From: Pseudomonadota bacterium
GTDB lineage: Bacteria > Myxococcota_A > Bradymonadia > UBA4248
Direction: 5' to 3'
Assembly: GCA_017421975.1 (NCBI GenBank)
Contig: JAFOHE010000211.1
Span: 1 to 43,403 of the forward strand
DNA length: 43,403 nt
A program made the position numbers and the translations under genes. Under the pieces are notes generated by a model that had not been told where the DNA came from, did no database searches, and saw nothing but the letters and a program-made list of their open reading frames with translations. This document shows positions 40,827 to 43,403 of this stretch, piece after piece (within the stretch, counting starts at the first letter, position 1; every line of letters begins with the position of its first letter).

Positions 40827-42191
40827 ATGTCAGAAATTACAGTTACAGCAAAAATCAAGCTATTGCCTGATAAAGAAACACAGGCATCACTGCTTGCTTC
40901 GATGGAGCAGTACAGGCTTGCGTGTAACTTCATTGCAGACAACATTTCTGAAAATCATTCGTTGAACGGTAATAGCGTTCATAAAGCCGTGTATGTCGAT
41001 ATCCGAGAACGGTTTGGACTTACGGCGCAGATGGCTTGCTCTGCCGTCAGGACGGTTATCGCCAAATTCAAAACGATCAAAGCCAATCTGAAACGAAAGC
41101 CGAAAGTTCGGAAAGGCAAAACCGTTGATCAGTGGGATGTGAAGCCAGAGTTCAAACAGCCTCAGTGCGATTTACTGTGGAATCGCGACTATGCAATTCC
41201 AAAAAAGTCTGACGGCATATTCAGCATTTCGACGATCAACGGACGTGTCAAAGTGCCGTTTCAGAATAATGGCATGGAGCGGTATTTCGACAAGTCCAGA
41301 TACAAGTTCGGAACAGCACATCTGACACAGGTTAGAGGAAAATTCTATCTACTTGTATCTGTGACGGAGACTGTTGAGGAATGCAAACCAGAAGAGGTCA
41401 AGAACGTTGTTGGCATTGATCGTGGTATCAGATTTATAGCTACGTCTTATGATTTCGACACGAAAACAAAGTTCTTTAGTGGAAGTGAGGTCAAACAGAA
41501 GCGTGCAAAATTCAACGTATTGCGTCAAGAACTCCAGAAAAGGGGAACGGCTTCTGCACGAAGACGGTTAAAGACAATAGGTCAACGAGAAAACCGCTGG
41601 ATGAGCGATGTGAACCATTGCGTAACAAAGACACTCGTTGAGCAATATCCTGCCAAGACCTTATTTGTGCTTGAAGACCTTTCAGGAATTCGAGGCGCAA
41701 CAGAACGTGTCCGCAGGAAGGACAGATACGTGCAGGTCAGTTGGTCATATTACGATCTTGAGCAGAAGCTGAAATATAAGGCTGAACGCAAGGGAAGTAA
41801 GATGATCAAGGTTATGGCAAAATATACGTCACAATGCTGTCCTGTTTGCGGACACGTTCAAAAATCCAACAGAGACAAGAAGCTCCATTGCTTCTGTTGT
41901 AAACACTGTGGTTATCGTTCAAACGATGATCGTATCGGCGCAATGAATCTTTACCGACTTGGACTTGAATGGCTTGAAAACCCAACGATTAAGCCAGAAA
42001 AGATAAAGATTAAAAATATCGACAGGAATAAACTTTCTGTCGATGGGGCGGAATCACGCGCCCCGCGATGTAACGCCCCGGTTCGCCCTACTGGCGAACC
42101 GAAAAAAGGCAGGAGGTATCAAAAGACCGTTTTGACTACCGGGCAGTTACAAGTGTTACGTCAAAGTTCTATGACTTTGCGTACACCGTGA
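40827..42191 (+). CDS. tnpB: RNA-guided nuclease TnpB (IS605 OrfB family)
   Basis: 454 residues. An N-terminal helical domain (ITVTAKIKLLPDKETQASLL) is followed by a split RuvC nuclease: RuvC-I Asp in VVGIDRGIRFIATSY (about 197), RuvC-II Glu in LFVLEDLSG (about 282), a zinc finger with CCPVCG and CFCCKHCG (about 336-359), and RuvC-III Asp in SNDDRIGAMNLYR (about 366). All three catalytic residues are present. TnpB is guided by an omega-RNA made from the 3' end of its own gene and cuts DNA beside the transposon. No tnpA lies next to it. The last 65 residues are read from the probable omega-RNA region and are not expected to fold. Sequence style and codon use differ from host genes, indicating transfer. 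Confidence 0.93.
   Translation: MSEITVTAKIKLLPDKETQASLLASMEQYRLACNFIADNISENHSLNGNSVHKAVYVDIRERFGLTAQMACSAVRTVIAKFKTIKANLKRKPKVRKGKTVDQWDVKPEFKQPQCDLLWNRDYAIPKKSDGIFSISTINGRVKVPFQNNGMERYFDKSRYKFGTAHLTQVRGKFYLLVSVTETVEECKPEEVKNVVGIDRGIRFIATSYDFDTKTKFFSGSEVKQKRAKFNVLRQELQKRGTASARRRLKTIGQRENRWMSDVNHCVTKTLVEQYPAKTLFVLEDLSGIRGATERVRRKDRYVQVSWSYYDLEQKLKYKAERKGSKMIKVMAKYTSQCCPVCGHVQKSNRDKKLHCFCCKHCGYRSNDDRIGAMNLYRLGLEWLENPTIKPEKIKIKNIDRNKLSVDGAESRAPRCNAPVRPTGEPKKGRRYQKTVLTTGQLQVLRQSSMTLRTP
42018..42172 (+). ncRNA. Probable TnpB omega-RNA (reRNA)
   Basis: Three hairpins sit end to end within the tnpB 3' end: ATCGACAG/CTGTCGAT (42018-42044), GGGGCG/CGCCCC (42045-42079) and GGTTCGCC/GGCGAACC (42080-42100). 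The region continues with a CAAAG/CTTTG inverted repeat (42164-42178) at the right end. This position is where omega-RNA is made in studied TnpB elements. The exact 5' and 3' ends, and hence the guide, are inferred. Confidence 0.5.
42173..42190 (-). repeat. 18-bp inverted repeat, right copy
   Basis: GACTTTGCGTACACCGTG, the exact reverse complement of 38523-38540. It covers the last codons of tnpB and the GTG start of the following small gene. Confidence 0.85.
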
Positions 42192-42388
42192 CCATACTCT
42201 CCATTCCCTTCGACGCCCACGGCACACTCGACGAACAGATTGCCCTCAAAGCCCAACGCGACGAACTCACCAACCGCATCGCTCGCCTTGAAAAACAATC
42301 CTGGTCCGAAAAAAGCCCCGCACTCAAACTCGAACTCATTCGACAAATGCGAGAACTGCAAAATGAACTCGAAAACCTCACGATATAG
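42188..42388 (+). CDS. Short coiled-coil protein
   Basis: 66 residues starting at GTG 42188, which overlaps the tnpB stop. The sequence TILSIPFDAHGTLDEQIALK, then a Leu/Glu/Arg-rich helix to the end (RDELTNRIARLEKQ, RQMRELQNELENL), predicts a coiled coil. Codon choice is rich in C-ending codons like the host gene at 37386, unlike tnpB, so this is probably resident DNA whose upstream region was replaced by the mobile segment. The original start and ribosome binding site may be missing. No family is recognised. Confidence 0.5.
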   Translation: MTILSIPFDAHGTLDEQIALKAQRDELTNRIARLEKQSWSEKSPALKLELIRQMRELQNELENLTI

Positions 42389-42404
42389 CTCATTTTCTTA
42401 TGGG

Positions 42405-42482
42405 GCACGGGCTATCGGCTTCGCCGATACGCCTCGCGTGCTCGCCTATGCGCCTACGGCGCATACGGCTCGCCTGCCGTGC
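42405..42482 (-). repeat. Bulged-palindrome element E9 (two units inside an outer stem)
   Basis: The outer stem GCACGG (42405-42410) / CCGTGC (42477-42482) encloses unit 1, GGGCTATCGGC-TTC-GCCGATACGCC, and unit 2, CGCCTATGCGCC-TAC-GGCGCATACGGC. Both units have one extra base in the right arm next to ATA. The fold would be a Y shape. It starts 17 bp after the stop of the small coiled-coil gene. Confidence 0.8.
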
Positions 42483-42565
42483 TGTTCAATTGGTATGCTC
42501 AGTCAATAAGCACAGCGATATTTTATAGTACTCAAAATCATTTTAACTGATTTAAGGAGATTATA

Positions 42566-43403
42566 ATGCCTAATATTGAGGTCTTAAGCATTGCAAAGCT
42601 AAATTCAAGACTTGCAAACACAGAACATTTAGTTCCACAAATCAATGACAATGATAAAGAACCTAGTTGGGACGGACACATTCGTATTTATAAAGATATT
42701 TCTGACAAAACTCATGAACATAAAAAAGATAAATTAATTGGTAGAATTCCAGTTCAGGTAAAAGGTAAAGAAATTGATATTTCTCCAGTATCAAAAAACA
42801 CAACGAAGTTTCCTGTTGAAATAGCTGATCTTAGGAATTATTTAAACGATGGTGGAGCTCTCTATTTTGTAATCGAAGTATTTCAGAAAGAAACAGATGA
42901 TTCGGACGAGTTTGATTTTCAAATATTCTATAATATTTTCACACCTGAAAAAATTAGTGCAATTCTTGAAGCGCACGGGACTCAAAAAACACATAGTATC
43001 GACTTTAAATTGTTTCCAAAAAATAAAAAAAAGATTGAAACCATTGTTCGAAATTCTTATGAGACATGCAAACGACAACATTCGAACAATGGAAAGTGCA
43101 TCTCACCTGCTTTAATTGACCTTATGCATGACAAACTTCATATTCATGCATTTGAATACGATAAGTCAAAGTTCTTCTTAGAAACACTATTTGAAAACGG
43201 TATTCATGCTTATTGCATTAAACCAGGTGGATTTGAACTGCCATTGTTCAACTATGATAATTTAATATCCATTGAAAGTAAGACCACGGCTGACGTGCGC
43301 TTTTCAAATAGACATTTAGTGCTAGATTTAAATTTCAAAAAAACTGATTCTGAATTTACAATCAAAGTTGGTAAAATAATAACAATAAAAAAAGAAAGTG
43401 AAA
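42566..43403 (+). CDS. AT-rich foreign gene, DUF4365-like N-terminus (partial)
   Basis: The frame runs from ATG 42566 (AAGGAG 6 nt upstream) to the end of the window without a stop, at least 279 residues; the 3' end is missing. The N-terminus (about 30-70) reads EPSWDGHIRIYKDISDKT, then a Lys-rich turn and LIGRIPVQVKGKEIDI. The W-D-G strand followed by a QVKG strand is the signature of DUF4365-type PD-(D/E)XK nuclease-like domains, with Asp and Gln-x-Lys as candidate catalytic residues. A C-terminal region (IHAFEYDKSKFFLETLFENG and FSNRHLVLDLNF) is not recognised. The coding is AT-rich with A/T-ending codons, unlike every other gene here, which argues for recent transfer. DUF4365 proteins are often found in defence islands; that role is inference. 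Confidence 0.72.
   Translation, partial: MPNIEVLSIAKLNSRLANTEHLVPQINDNDKEPSWDGHIRIYKDISDKTHEHKKDKLIGRIPVQVKGKEIDISPVSKNTTKFPVEIADLRNYLNDGGALYFVIEVFQKETDDSDEFDFQIFYNIFTPEKISAILEAHGTQKTHSIDFKLFPKNKKKIETIVRNSYETCKRQHSNNGKCISPALIDLMHDKLHIHAFEYDKSKFFLETLFENGIHAYCIKPGGFELPLFNYDNLISIESKTTADVRFSNRHLVLDLNFKKTDSEFTIKVGKIITIKKESE

Overview
The window looks like a chromosome segment of a moderate-GC bacterium related to Myxococcota/Bradymonadota (former Deltaproteobacteria). Pointers are a pilMNOPQ cluster read in that order, a eukaryotic-type Ser/Thr kinase with a C-terminal membrane anchor, sigma-54, a ribbon-helix-helix protein of the delta-proteobacterial TIGR04563 type, a DUF4139 lipoprotein and many Cys-rich lipoproteins. 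Taxonomy is inferred from gene content only.

Layout. 1-5.1 kb (minus): secreted ANYG-repeat Cys-rich protein, membrane Ser/Thr kinase, DUF3137-like membrane protein, lipoprotein. 5.2-12 kb (minus): type IV pilus alignment and secretin operon, with an unusually long PilQ. 12.3-15.2 kb (minus): RumA/TrmA-type RNA methyltransferase and rpoN. 15.7-23.1 kb (plus): RodZ-like HTH membrane protein, tRNA-Ala(CGC), thioredoxin, exported NTF2-like protein, DsbA-like protein, outer-membrane-like lipoprotein, a transglutaminase-like pseudogene, a Cys-rich lipoprotein, GltS and a 56-residue acidic protein. 23.4-28.8 kb: second RumA/TrmA paralogue (minus), conserved unknown protein, TrpRS, large Cys-rich lipoprotein (plus). 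28.9-37.1 kb (mostly minus): MEMO-AMMECR1 fusion, an array of DnaA boxes, XRE regulator with a decayed ImmA domain, DUF4139 lipoprotein, radical SAM protein, NnrDE. 37.2-38.4 kb (plus): RHH protein and an unknown protein. 38.5-42.2 kb: a mobile segment with an 18-bp inverted repeat at its ends, holding a ParDE-like toxin-antitoxin pair, an ISAs1-family transposase and TnpB with a probable omega-RNA. From 42.57 kb an AT-rich, clearly foreign gene (DUF4365-like) runs off the window.

The most notable signal not explained by genes is a family of intergenic palindromes at nine loci (14 hairpin units). Every unit has variable arms but the same asymmetry: one arm reads CTAT where the partner arm reads ATACG, so a single C/G is left unpaired next to TAT/ATA. 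Five loci also share G-tracts and a GTAG-like foot, reminiscent of REP elements mobilised by Y1 transposases. Seven of nine sit just 3' of a gene in the same relative orientation. Other leads are five phased DnaA boxes between 30504 and 30578, a possible dual start (lipoprotein or cytosolic) for the MEMO-AMMECR1 fusion, and an 18-bp sequence just after the TnpB omega-RNA that recurs inverted 3.6 kb away.
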